This document shows positions 18,348-26,376 of a DNA stretch of 64,000 bases, in pieces. A program made the position numbers and the translations under genes. The DNA comes from Candidimonas sp. SYP-B2681 (GTDB taxonomy: Bacteria; Pseudomonadota; Gammaproteobacteria; Burkholderiales; Burkholderiaceae_B), in assembly GCF_003971065.1 (NCBI RefSeq), contig NZ_RYDV01000002.1, forward strand, positions 248,001-312,000. Reading direction: 5' to 3'. Below the pieces are notes generated by a model. It did no database searches. It was given only the letters and a program-made list of their open reading frames with translations, and had not been told where the DNA came from. Within the stretch, counting starts at the first letter, position 1; the number at the start of each line of letters is the position of its first letter.

Positions 18348-19340
18348 TTAGTCCATCACGATACCGGTGCGTTCCACCACGGGGCGCCACGAAGCAAGTT
18401 CTTCGCTCGTGCGTTGCGCCATATCAGCGCCTTTGGCGGGCGCCATCACCAGGCCCTTCGCGGCAAGTTGCTCGCGCAGTTCAGGTGCTTCTGAAGCCTT
18501 CAAAAATGCGTCTTCAAGCCCCTTGACCGTGTTGTCGGGGGTTTTGGCCGGCACGACGATGCCGTAGAAACTGGTAGCCGCCTTGAATTCCGGAAAACCC
18601 TGTTCGGCAAGTGTCTTTACCTCGGGCAGGGCATCGAGTCGTTTCGTACCGCTAACCCCAAGGAATTTGATTTTCTTGGCTTGGTAAAGGGGCATCATGC
18701 TGGCGACAGCGTCCCATCCGATGGAAACGACGCCGCTCGAAACGTCGATCAGCATAGGCGATGCGCCCCGGTACGCCACCGGCTCGATCTTCATATTATG
18801 ATTTTCATTGACGGCGAGTATTCCCAAGTGACCCGAGCTGCCCAGTGTGGCGACGCCAAGACTGGTCACGGCGGAGGGGTTTTTCTTTGCCCAGTCTACA
18901 TAGCCTTTCATGCCGTCGAATGGCTGTGAAGCGCCTGTTGCAATGGCTGTCGGGATATCAACCAGTGTTGCGACGGCGCGCAGATCGGTTTGGGCGTCGT
19001 AGCCCGGGGCTTTATACGTGAGCGGAAATATGGTCAGCAGCGGAGAAGGCACCAGATACATCGTTCTACCGTCTGGTTTCGAATCTTTAACATAGTTCAG
19101 ACCGATACGGCCCGAAGCACCAGGCCGGTTTTCCACAATAACAGTTCCAGCGCCGTCCTTGCGCAACTGCTCGGCATACGCGCGTGCGACCGTATCGGCT
19201 GCGCCGCCCGGTGCATAGCCCACGACGAGCGTCATTGGCTCGGGAAGCGGCGCCTTCTTTTCAGCGTGCGCCGGAAAGGCCATTGCTAAACAGGCGGCGA
19301 CGGGAAGAGCGTTAATACAGAGTCTCGAAATTGTCGACAT
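18348..19340 (-). CDS. Bug/TctC-family periplasmic receptor
   Basis: 330 residues with a signal peptide (about 1-26, ending FPAHA-EK). Motifs: MTLVVGYAPGGAADTVARA, TVIVENRPGASGRIGLNYV, KPDGRTMYLV (DGRT in place of the usual DGYT) and GTKRLDALPEVKTLAEQGFPE. It sits 171 bp downstream of the XRE-cupin regulator on the same strand and could be the last member of the long minus-strand operon, or a unit of its own. As with the other copies, no membrane components are nearby. It is more divergent than the other receptors here: the central region before LVDIPTAIATGAS is shorter in conserved motifs. Confidence 0.93.
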   Translation of the reverse strand: MSTISRLCINALPVAACLAMAFPAHAEKKAPLPEPMTLVVGYAPGGAADTVARAYAEQLRKDGAGTVIVENRPGASGRIGLNYVKDSKPDGRTMYLVPSPLLTIFPLTYKAPGYDAQTDLRAVATLVDIPTAIATGASQPFDGMKGYVDWAKKNPSAVTSLGVATLGSSGHLGILAVNENHNMKIEPVAYRGASPMLIDVSSGVVSIGWDAVASMMPLYQAKKIKFLGVSGTKRLDALPEVKTLAEQGFPEFKAATSFYGIVVPAKTPDNTVKGLEDAFLKASEAPELREQLAAKGLVMAPAKGADMAQRTSEELASWRPVVERTGIVMD

Positions 19341-19511
19341 GGAACACCTCTATTGAATTCTTGGCTTCTCGCGCTGCGAGCGATGGCTGCGCGATAATAT
19401 TAATCGACATTCTTACTGTTGCTGAAATTTACCCGTTGGGGGGCACATACACCGCACGCCGGTTCAAAGAAATTGGAGATCGAATCTGTGCATTTATCGG
19501 GTTCACGCGGA

Positions 19512-20123
19512 TCAATACGTGGCGGGTGAGTTGACCCACAATACCCGCGCAGCGATTTCGCCGATATTTCGATAACCATGGGGCACCTGACTCGAAAATA
19601 CGAACGCGTCGCCAGGGTTCAGGGTGTAATTCTCATTGCCGAGCTGCAGTTCGATATGACCTTCCAGTACATAGCCGATTTCTTCTCCGGTGTGCACGAT
19701 TTGCCCATCGCTGGCCCCACCGGGGGCGATAATATGGATGTTGGCTTGCAGCAGTGCGCCCGGAGCAGGCAGGCCAATACGTTCAAGTGAAATGCTGCCA
19801 CCCCGAATCACTGGGCGCTCGCCCTGGCGCAGTATCGGCCCGCCGCTGGGCCGTGCTTCACTGGTGAGCGCACCGATATTGGTGTCAAGGGCGGTTGCCA
19901 GGCGGTGTAGCATGGCAAGCGACGGCATTGCTACGCCTCGTTCAACCTTCGAGATCAAGCTTTCGGAGCAGTCCGCACGTTCTGACAGTTGCCGCAGGGT
20001 ATAACCCGCCACCAGACGAGCATGGCGCAAATGCAGGCCAAGGCTGGTAGTGGCTGTCTTCAGGGTAGAGGTCGTAGGGGGTCCGGAACTGTGGGGCATA
20101 AAATCTTTGAACGTATTGGGCAA
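19512..20123 (-). CDS. XRE-family regulator with C-terminal cupin domain
   Basis: About 203 residues. An HTH at about 28-85 (LHLRHARLVAGYTLRQLSER...ISKVERGVAMPSLAML) is joined to a cupin at about 125-200 (EEIGYVLEGHIELQLGNE and LNPGDAFVFSSQVPHGYRNIG). This PuuR/SinR-like architecture normally senses a small metabolite and represses its catabolic operon. The frame opens with TTG at 20123, 9 bp after the carbamoylase stop; an ATG at 20099 is an alternative, and neither has a clear ribosome site. As the last gene of the liv-amidase-carbamoylase operon it is the natural candidate for operon control. The paired palindromes at 27589-27644 could be its operators, which is an inference. Confidence 0.9.
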   Translation of the reverse strand: MPNTFKDFMPHSSGPPTTSTLKTATTSLGLHLRHARLVAGYTLRQLSERADCSESLISKVERGVAMPSLAMLHRLATALDTNIGALTSEARPSGGPILRQGERPVIRGGSISLERIGLPAPGALLQANIHIIAPGGASDGQIVHTGEEIGYVLEGHIELQLGNENYTLNPGDAFVFSSQVPHGYRNIGEIAARVLWVNSPATY

Positions 20124-20132
20124 GGTTGGCGG

Positions 20133-21416
20133 TCAACTATCCGCCAGGGCAGCCACAGCGTAGGCGAGCGCCTGCACTCCGAGAACTAAGTCCTCCGGAG
20201 CGGTGGCTTCAGATGCATTGTGACTGATGCCACCCTTGCTTGGAACAAAAATCATGCCGGTTGGGCAATGATCAGCCAGATACATGGCGTCATGAAATGC
20301 GCCTGAGGTTAAGGCGATCGGTTGCTTGCGCCCGGCTTGGGCACTGGCCCGGCTGCATGCGCGTTGTACGAGTTCTTTCATCTCTTCTGGGAAATGCGTG
20401 GGGGCGCGGCGGAAGAAGCAGGTAAGGGCGACGGCCCCGGGGGCAGAGACGGCAGCGGCTGTGGCACTGTTCAGCATGGTTTCAAAGCGGTCGAGCACTG
20501 ACTCGTCTACGCAGCGCACGTCCACTGTGAACTCGACTCGATCAGGTATGGTGTTTACTGAATTGGGCTCCACGACCCAGCGTCCTAGGGTAAGTCGCAA
20601 TTGGGTTGAGGCTTCTTGTTGGGCAAAGGAATAGAGCTGCTGGGCGATGTGGTGGGCGGTGGCCATTGCGTCGCTGCGCCGATCCATCGGCGTAGTACCA
20701 GCGTGAGCCATCACGCCGCGGCATTCGACTCGGTACCAGCGTACGCTTTGGATACCGTTGACTACGCCGAGCGGGACTTCGTCTGCTTCCAGTATTGGAC
20801 CTTGTTCAATATGCAGTTCGAGGCAAGCGGCCATGGGACGAGCCATCGGAGAGCGCTGTACATCGGCAGTCGCTGCAAGGGCTTTGTCCAGCGCCGTGCC
20901 AAAACTAATGCCGTCGCCATCGATTGAACGGCGATATTCTGCCAGGCGGGTCGGATCGACAAAAGCGCTCGAACCCATGGCGCCGGGACCAAACCGGCTT
21001 CCTTCTTCATTGGTCCATGCTACGACTTCGATCGGCCTTAGTGTTTCAATGCCTGCGTCGTTCAGCGCCGCAATGACCTCGAGCCCGGCCAGAACGCCAT
21101 AGGCACCGTCTAGTTTGCCTCCCACAGGTTGCGTATCCGCATGGCTTCCCGTCAGCACGGGTGGCAAATCGCTTCGGCCCGGACGGCGAAAGAAGAGATT
21201 CGCGCACTCATCTGTGCTGACGTCGCAACCCAGTGCACGGGCCTGCTCGATCAGGTAGCGGCGTGAAGCCAAATCAATGTCGGTTAAAGTCTGGCGCGAT
21301 ACACCCCCGTCGTCGCGGCCACCAAAGGCCGCCAGCGCGGTGATTGTGTCGAGCAGGCGGGAGGCATTGACATGATCCTGAGCGCGTTCGGGTACCGGTG
21401 TGTCATGTTGATTCAT
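20133..21416 (-). CDS. M20-family N-carbamoyl-L-amino-acid hydrolase / allantoate amidohydrolase type
   Basis: 427 residues, the usual size of HyuC/AmaB, beta-ureidopropionase and allantoate amidohydrolase enzymes. Bimetal-site residues are visible: His and Asp in GSHADTQPVGGKLDGAYGVLAG (about 92-111), Glu-Glu in WTNEEGSRFGPGAMG, His in LELHIEQGP, and a C-terminal His in SGAFHDAMYLA. The dimerisation domain carries the HAGTTPMDRRSDA substrate motif. These enzymes remove the carbamoyl group from N-carbamoyl amino acids or related ureides, releasing CO2 and ammonia. It lies 24 bp after an amidase gene in an operon headed by a branched-chain-type amino-acid importer, so the imported compound is probably an amide or ureide. 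Confidence 0.9.
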   Translation of the reverse strand: MNQHDTPVPERAQDHVNASRLLDTITALAAFGGRDDGGVSRQTLTDIDLASRRYLIEQARALGCDVSTDECANLFFRRPGRSDLPPVLTGSHADTQPVGGKLDGAYGVLAGLEVIAALNDAGIETLRPIEVVAWTNEEGSRFGPGAMGSSAFVDPTRLAEYRRSIDGDGISFGTALDKALAATADVQRSPMARPMAACLELHIEQGPILEADEVPLGVVNGIQSVRWYRVECRGVMAHAGTTPMDRRSDAMATAHHIAQQLYSFAQQEASTQLRLTLGRWVVEPNSVNTIPDRVEFTVDVRCVDESVLDRFETMLNSATAAAVSAPGAVALTCFFRRAPTHFPEEMKELVQRACSRASAQAGRKQPIALTSGAFHDAMYLADHCPTGMIFVPSKGGISHNASEATAPEDLVLGVQALAYAVAALADS

Positions 21417-21440
21417 GGGGTTTCCTGGGTGGTGTGGAAG

Positions 21441-22718
21441 TCACGCGAGAGCGGATTCAAGGGCATGTGCAGCTGACAGTACCAGCACGTCGGACCGACA
21501 CGGACCAATTAGCGTAGCGCCAGTCGGCATGCCGCATTCCCCAATCCCGGTGGGAACATGGACGCATGGGTTGCCCAGCAGCGTCCAGAGTCTGTTAAAA
21601 ATAGGATCGCCAGTTGCCGCCAGGCCGACTGGAGCAATATCGGGAGCACTTGGAGCCACGATCAAGTCGACCTGATCGAACAGATGATGGAGGGATATGC
21701 GGGCTTGGCGGGCAAGTGACTGCGCCGCGGTATAGCGCGCATCGCTTACTTGAGCACCGGCAGAAAGAAAGGCCCTGAAGGCATCGCTAAACCCATCCGG
21801 GGACGTCTTAAGTTCGGGCGCAAAAGCGGCAGCTGCTTCGTAACCCATGATGTCTATTTGGGCAGCAGTCAAACCTTCACAGGCCTCAGGCAGGACAATG
21901 TCGTGCAGCTGTGCGCCCTGATTTTCGAGCATTCGCGCTGCCGTTTCGACAGCGCGAATGCTGTCAGTCGAGGCTTCAATCGCATGAGGTTGCCGACAGA
22001 CCCCAATGCGCAGGCGTCCTAAGGGTTGCGGATCCAGTTCCAGACGGGCGAGTCGGCCGACAAAAAACGCGGCGTCGTCCACGTGGCGTGCAAGGACGCC
22101 CAATGTGTCCAGGCTGGGGGAGAGCGCCTTAATGCCTGCCACCGACAGGGTTCCGTAGGTAGGCTTGTATCCAATTACGCCACAGTAAGCAGCGGGCCGA
22201 ATAATGGAGCCGGCCGTCTGGGTGCCGAATGCCAACGGTGCCATGCCCGCCGCTACGGCGGCCGCCGAGCCGCTTGACGATCCCCCGGGGGTCCGGGGCT
22301 GATCGGCCGACGCGCGGGGATTTTTGGTGGGACCTGGCTGGAAGGTGGCGAATTCGGTGGTCACGGTTTTCCCGAGGACCACCGCGCCGGCTTCGCGCGC
22401 TGTTGCGACACATACCGCATCAAGCGACGGGCGGTGGCCTGCATAGCGCAAAGAGCCGTAAGTGGTGGGCATGTCGGCTGTATCGATGAGATCTTTCACG
22501 CCGATGGGCAGGCCGTAAAGCGGGCCAGGCAGTTCCTTATCACGCTCGCGCGCCTCGTTAAGAGCGCGTTCTGCATCGACATGCTGCCATGCATGCACCA
22601 GCGGGTCAGCAGACTGGATACGCTCCAGGTAGCCTTGGACGACTGTTTCGACGCTAACTTCGCGTCGTGTCAGGCGTTCCACTAAGGTGCGCACGGGAAG
22701 ATCAAGAAAATGAGGCAT
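21441..22718 (-). CDS. Amidase (amidase-signature family)
   Basis: 425 residues from the ATG at 22718 (MPHFLDLPVRTLVERL), which has a GGGA site and lies 13 bp after livF; a longer in-frame reading to 22835 would run into livF and is rejected. The catalytic set is Lys75 in IGVKDLIDT, Ser147 in TPGGSSSGSAAAVAAG and Ser171 in TQTAGSIIRPAAYCG, with the standard 24-residue spacing. The TQTAGSI-RPAA variant is typical of AtzF-like and related small-substrate amidases. With the downstream carbamoylase it suggests stepwise removal of amide and carbamoyl groups from an imported substrate. Confidence 0.92.
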   Translation of the reverse strand: MPHFLDLPVRTLVERLTRREVSVETVVQGYLERIQSADPLVHAWQHVDAERALNEARERDKELPGPLYGLPIGVKDLIDTADMPTTYGSLRYAGHRPSLDAVCVATAREAGAVVLGKTVTTEFATFQPGPTKNPRASADQPRTPGGSSSGSAAAVAAGMAPLAFGTQTAGSIIRPAAYCGVIGYKPTYGTLSVAGIKALSPSLDTLGVLARHVDDAAFFVGRLARLELDPQPLGRLRIGVCRQPHAIEASTDSIRAVETAARMLENQGAQLHDIVLPEACEGLTAAQIDIMGYEAAAAFAPELKTSPDGFSDAFRAFLSAGAQVSDARYTAAQSLARQARISLHHLFDQVDLIVAPSAPDIAPVGLAATGDPIFNRLWTLLGNPCVHVPTGIGECGMPTGATLIGPCRSDVLVLSAAHALESALA

Positions 22719-22731
22719 ACCGTGTCCCGTG

Positions 22732-23439
22732 TTAGCCGAAATACGCCGAGCGTACTTCGTCGTTGTTGCTGAGATCTTGTGCAGTACCCTGAGCCACGAT
22801 CCGGCCCTGCGACAACACGTAGCCATGGTGCGCAATGGCCAATGTTTGCCGGGCGTTCTGCTCGATGAGTAAAACGGTGAGCCCTGCGCCGTTGATTCGT
22901 TTGATTACATTGAAGTTTTCTTTGACGTACAGCGGCGATAGCCCGAGCGAAGGCTCGTCAATGATGAGAAGTTCGGGATCGGCCATCAGGCCGCGTCCTA
23001 TGGACACCATGGCTTGCTCTCCTCCCGACATGGTGCCTGCCAATTGAGCGGCGCGTTCTTTCAATCGTGGGAAAGTTTCATAGACCTTTTCAAGGTTGTC
23101 GCGCACCTTGGTGGGATTGGTCTCGAGATAGGCGCCCAGTGCCAAATTTTCGGCCACTGTCATGCGCGGAAATACCTTGCGGCCTTCGGGGATGCAGGTA
23201 ATGCCGCTAGCAATGATTTTGTGGGTTTTTTCGCCAGCCAGGTCGCGATCGCCCCATACGATGCGCCCTTGGCGTGGAGGTGTCAGACCCAGGATGGAAC
23301 GGATGAGCGTAGTTTTGCCTGCCCCGTTGGAGCCGAGTATGCAAGTGATCTGACCAGGGGCGACCTCGATGGAGACATCATGCAGCACATTGACTTTATC
23401 GTATCCGGTTGTCAGCGATTCGACACGTAGACTATTCAT
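22732..23439 (-). CDS. livF: Branched-chain amino-acid-type ABC transporter ATPase LivF
   Basis: 235 residues, normal for LivF. Walker A GSNGAGKTT, Q-loop region PPRQGRIVWGD, signature MSGGEQAMVSIGRGL, Walker B LLIIDEPSLGLSP and the H-loop in LLIEQNARQTLAIAHHGYVL are all intact. It pairs with LivG to energise import through LivH/LivM. Its start overlaps the livG stop by 4 bp (ATGA), and the amidase follows after 13 bp. Because LivG in this operon has an unusual signature motif, LivF may carry most of the ATPase activity. Confidence 0.95.
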   Translation of the reverse strand: MNSLRVESLTTGYDKVNVLHDVSIEVAPGQITCILGSNGAGKTTLIRSILGLTPPRQGRIVWGDRDLAGEKTHKIIASGITCIPEGRKVFPRMTVAENLALGAYLETNPTKVRDNLEKVYETFPRLKERAAQLAGTMSGGEQAMVSIGRGLMADPELLIIDEPSLGLSPLYVKENFNVIKRINGAGLTVLLIEQNARQTLAIAHHGYVLSQGRIVAQGTAQDLSNNDEVRSAYFG

Positions 23440-24221
23440 ACGGTTTCTTCCCCAAGGTAGGCGGTCTGGACGTCTGGATCTGCCGTGATTTCAGCGTAAG
23501 TGCCTTCAGCAATCTTGCTGCCGTAATTCAGGACGACGCAGCGATCGGTAATGCGTTCAATGACATTCATTTCGTGTTCGATCAGCACCACAGACAGCGT
23601 AGGAAGCTTCTTGCGAACATCCATGATGTCGCTCATGAGCGTGTGGGTTTCATCGTGTGTCATGCCCGCTGAGGGCTCGTCGAGCAGTAGAAGACGCGGT
23701 TGACTCATTAGCGCGCGGCAAACTTCAATTCGACGTCGGTCAATCATGGTGAATGTTTCAACCGGCTCGAACAGGCGTGCCACCAGCGGTGGACTGAAAA
23801 TGTTGAGCAGTGCCGTGACTTTCTCGACATAGGCGTTGTATTCTGCCCGAAACGCCTTGCGGCGAAACAGATTAAACACCAGTCCATGCTGCATGTGCTG
23901 ATAGTCGCCGATCACAATGTTATCGAATACTGTCAGCGGCAATGAGAGCCGTGAACGCTGGAACGTACGTGCGACGCCGGAACGATAGACCTCTTGCGGT
24001 GTCTTGCCCGTAACCTCTTCGCCCTCGTAAAGGATGCTGCCTTCGCTGGCGCGGTACAGGCCGGTCAGCACATTGAAGAAGGTCGTCTTGCCAGACCCAT
24101 TGGGTCCGAGCAGGCCTAGAATCTCACCCTCATGGATGTCCATATTCAGATGGTCCAGGGCCGTCAGGCCTCCAAAGCGCATGGTCAGATCGCGCACTTG
24201 TATCATGGCTTGTGAGCTCAT
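23436..24221 (-). CDS. livG: Branched-chain amino-acid-type ABC transporter ATPase LivG with atypical signature
   Basis: 261 residues from the ATG at 24221 (MSSQAMIQVRDLTMRFGG), which overlaps the livM stop by 4 bp. A longer open frame upstream is only a shadow of livM. Walker A GPNGSGKTT, Q-loop (ARTFQRSRL), Walker B LLLLDEPSAGM and switch His in VVLIEHEMNVI are present. The ABC signature, normally L-S/P-x-G-Q/E before R-R, is replaced by ETFTMIDRRRIEV, so the glycine and glutamine are missing. This may be a real subfamily trait. In a heterodimer one composite site could be degenerate while the other, using the LivF signature, still works. Confidence 0.92.
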   Translation of the reverse strand: MSSQAMIQVRDLTMRFGGLTALDHLNMDIHEGEILGLLGPNGSGKTTFFNVLTGLYRASEGSILYEGEEVTGKTPQEVYRSGVARTFQRSRLSLPLTVFDNIVIGDYQHMQHGLVFNLFRRKAFRAEYNAYVEKVTALLNIFSPPLVARLFEPVETFTMIDRRRIEVCRALMSQPRLLLLDEPSAGMTHDETHTLMSDIMDVRKKLPTLSVVLIEHEMNVIERITDRCVVLNYGSKIAEGTYAEITADPDVQTAYLGEETV

Positions 24222-25384
24222 CGTGCAGTCTCCTTGTTGAAGAACAAGCGTGTCTTGCGGGGTAACAACCCATCTGGACGGAACCGCAGGATGACGATGA
24301 CTAATGCCGCATAGAGCAGGAAGCGGTATTCCTGGATGAACTGCAGCTTTTCCGGAAGTACCAGCACGATCAAAGCAGCAGGCACCAGGCCCACCACATT
24401 GCCCAAGCCGCCCAGGATCACGATGGACAACATTAGCAAAGAGTCGGCAAATGTGAAGTTGTTGGGGGCAACAAAGGCCGTGATCATGCCATAGACACTG
24501 CCGGCGACGCCGGCAAAGAAGTTGCCCAGCATGAACGCGATCACCTTCCATCGGGCAATATTGAGTCCGAACGTTGCGGCTGCAGTTTCATCGGTGCGTA
24601 CTACGTCCATGGCAAGTCCAACCCAGGAACGTTCCAGGGCCTTAACGATGACGAATACGCCAGTGCAGATACCCAGGCTGAGCAGGGCATAGCTTACGTA
24701 GAACGACATCTCGACTCCGAACAGGGTGAATCCGCTGTTGAATTCGTAGCCAAACAGGACCATGCCGGGCACCTGCAGACCTTGGGGACCGCCCAGTACA
24801 TCGTTGACCTCGATAAAGGTTTTGAACAAGATGCCAAATGCGATGGTTACCAGCGCGGCATAGTGGCCGCGCGTACGAAGCACGGGCGTAATCAGCAGCG
24901 AACCTATTAACGCGGCGATGACACCCGAGGCAATGACGACCAGGATATGGGGCGTATTGGTGTGTGTTGAAAGTACGGCCGTCGTGTAGCTTCCGATTCC
25001 GAAGAATGCCGCGCCGGCAAAATTCGCTACCCCTGAAAAGCCGAATTGCAGCGTCAGCCCCAGGCAAGCGGTGGTATAGAGGAGCACGGTGCAGATCATC
25101 AGAAGGATGAAGTGCGACTCATAGAATGCGGCAATCAGGGCAAGTGTGCCACCTACGGCCCAAAGCCGGGCCAGGCCGGGTCGGTGGGCACCAGCTTCTT
25201 CAATGGCTTGCGTGATCCGGAATCGGCGGGCCACGAAGAGTGCCAGCACGCAGACTGCGAGCAAAATACCGACATTCAGTTGGCTCTCGGCATGAAGGAA
25301 CAGCCAAAGATAAAAGGTGAGCACAATGCCCGCAAAAGCCAGTAATGCTGCGCTTTCGCGTTTGGAAGGGATGGAGGGCTTCAT
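24218..25384 (-). CDS. livM: Branched-chain amino-acid-type ABC transporter permease LivM
   Basis: 388 residues. An N-terminal extension with about three hydrophobic segments precedes the core LivM domain, which begins near LLYTTACLGLTLQFGFSGVANFAGAAFFGIGSYTTA. The ATPase-contact region GLAMDVVRTDETAAATFGLNIARWK and the closing ILRFRPDGLLP are typical. It forms the membrane channel together with LivH. It starts 4 bp after the livH stop and overlaps livG at its end, so translation is coupled through the operon. The substrate is set by the binding protein LivK. Confidence 0.94.
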   Translation of the reverse strand: MKPSIPSKRESAALLAFAGIVLTFYLWLFLHAESQLNVGILLAVCVLALFVARRFRITQAIEEAGAHRPGLARLWAVGGTLALIAAFYESHFILLMICTVLLYTTACLGLTLQFGFSGVANFAGAAFFGIGSYTTAVLSTHTNTPHILVVIASGVIAALIGSLLITPVLRTRGHYAALVTIAFGILFKTFIEVNDVLGGPQGLQVPGMVLFGYEFNSGFTLFGVEMSFYVSYALLSLGICTGVFVIVKALERSWVGLAMDVVRTDETAAATFGLNIARWKVIAFMLGNFFAGVAGSVYGMITAFVAPNNFTFADSLLMLSIVILGGLGNVVGLVPAALIVLVLPEKLQFIQEYRFLLYAALVIVILRFRPDGLLPRKTRLFFNKETAR

Positions 25385-25388
25385 TATG

Positions 25389-26318
25389 TCAGACTCGTTC
25401 GCTGGATTTTTCGGCGATAAGGCCGGTGGGTTTCCACGCCATCAGAATGATGACTACTGCAAAGGCGAATACATCTTTGTAGGCACTGGGTATATTGGGG
25501 ATTAGTGCTGGCAACGCGGCGCTGCCCAATACCTGTAACGCTGCGAATAAGAAGCCGCCGAGAATGGCCCCGTAGATGTTACCGAGGCCGCCCAGGATGG
25601 CAGCCGCAAAGCCGATGACCCCCATCAGCAAGCCAATGTTGAAGTTGATCTCGTTGTAGTACAGGCCGTTCATGACACCCGCAAGCGCGGCCATGCCAGA
25701 ACCAAGGGCGAACGTGATCAATACGACGGCTTCGAAGTTGATGCCCATCAGGCGGGCGGTTTCGCTGTCTTGCGCAACAGCTCGGATAGCCATGCCTAGG
25801 CGTGTGCGAGTTATCAGAAAATGCACTCCCGCGATCGATGCGATTCCAGCAATGAGAAGAATCATATTGTCGGCACGCAGCGAAAAACTCCCCAGTTCCA
25901 GAGACGTGGTGGGCAGCAGGGCGGGGAAGGGCTTGGGGTTGGATCCGTCCGGGTAGAACAAGCGGATCGCTTCGCGCAGGACTGTGCCCAGCATAAGCGT
26001 GGCGAGCAGCGTATTCAGTGGGGGCGCACTGCGCAAGGGCAGTATCAGGTATTTAGCGATAGCGGCGCCGAGCAAGGCGGTGACGCACAACGCGCATAGA
26101 ATAATCGCCGCCAGCTGGATGGCGGGTGAGCCGATGCCTAGCTGAAGTATCCCGATCGAGGCAGCCAGGCCAGCAAAGGCACCGACCATCAGGGTGTCGC
26201 CATGGGAAAATTTGATTACATCAAGTACGCCGAAAAAAAGCGTGAATCCGACGGCGACCATTGCGTACATTACGCCCAGCATCAGCCCGTTGAAAATGTA
26301 CTGACCCAGAATACTCAT
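25389..26318 (-). CDS. livH: Branched-chain amino-acid-type ABC transporter permease LivH
   Basis: 309 residues from the ATG at 26318 (MSILGQYIFNGLMLGVMYAMVAVGFTL), which has a GGAG site 6 nt upstream; an ATG 12 bp earlier lies inside that site and is less likely. The core has GVLDVIKFSHGDTLMVGAF, the EAA-like cytoplasmic loop RLGMAIRAVAQDSETARLMGIN, and the C-terminal GGLGNIYGAILGGFLFAALQ. An inverted repeat separates it from livK (see 26334-26369), probably to lower permease expression relative to the binding protein. Confidence 0.94.
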   Translation of the reverse strand: MSILGQYIFNGLMLGVMYAMVAVGFTLFFGVLDVIKFSHGDTLMVGAFAGLAASIGILQLGIGSPAIQLAAIILCALCVTALLGAAIAKYLILPLRSAPPLNTLLATLMLGTVLREAIRLFYPDGSNPKPFPALLPTTSLELGSFSLRADNMILLIAGIASIAGVHFLITRTRLGMAIRAVAQDSETARLMGINFEAVVLITFALGSGMAALAGVMNGLYYNEINFNIGLLMGVIGFAAAILGGLGNIYGAILGGFLFAALQVLGSAALPALIPNIPSAYKDVFAFAVVIILMAWKPTGLIAEKSSERV

Positions 26319-26333
26319 TTTGATCTCCATTAC

Positions 26334-26369
26334 ACGACACGGGGCACGTCAGAACGCGCCCCGTGTCGT
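26334..26369 (-). promoter_or_regulatory. Intercistronic 12-bp-stem hairpin between livK and livH
   Basis: ACGACACGGGGC (26334-26345) and GCCCCGTGTCGT (26358-26369) are perfect inverted copies around a 12-nt loop. On the transcribed (minus) strand no T-run follows, so it is more likely an mRNA-stability or processing hairpin that protects the livK message than a simple terminator. It lies 7 bp after the livK stop. Confidence 0.65.
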
Positions 26370-26376
26370 ACCCCGA

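Noticed and set aside
18505-18520. A near copy of the liv palindrome (TTCAAG-CCC-CTTGAC)
   Set aside because: It has one mismatch and lies within the coding sequence of a Bug gene, so it is probably coincidence.
22719-22835. N-terminal extension of the second amidase
   Set aside because: It overlaps the end of livF, and the ATG at 22718 with ribosome site gives the standard family start.
24222-24551. N-terminal extension of livG by 110 codons
   Set aside because: The extension lies inside livM in another frame; a normal LivG start with ATGA overlap exists at 24221.
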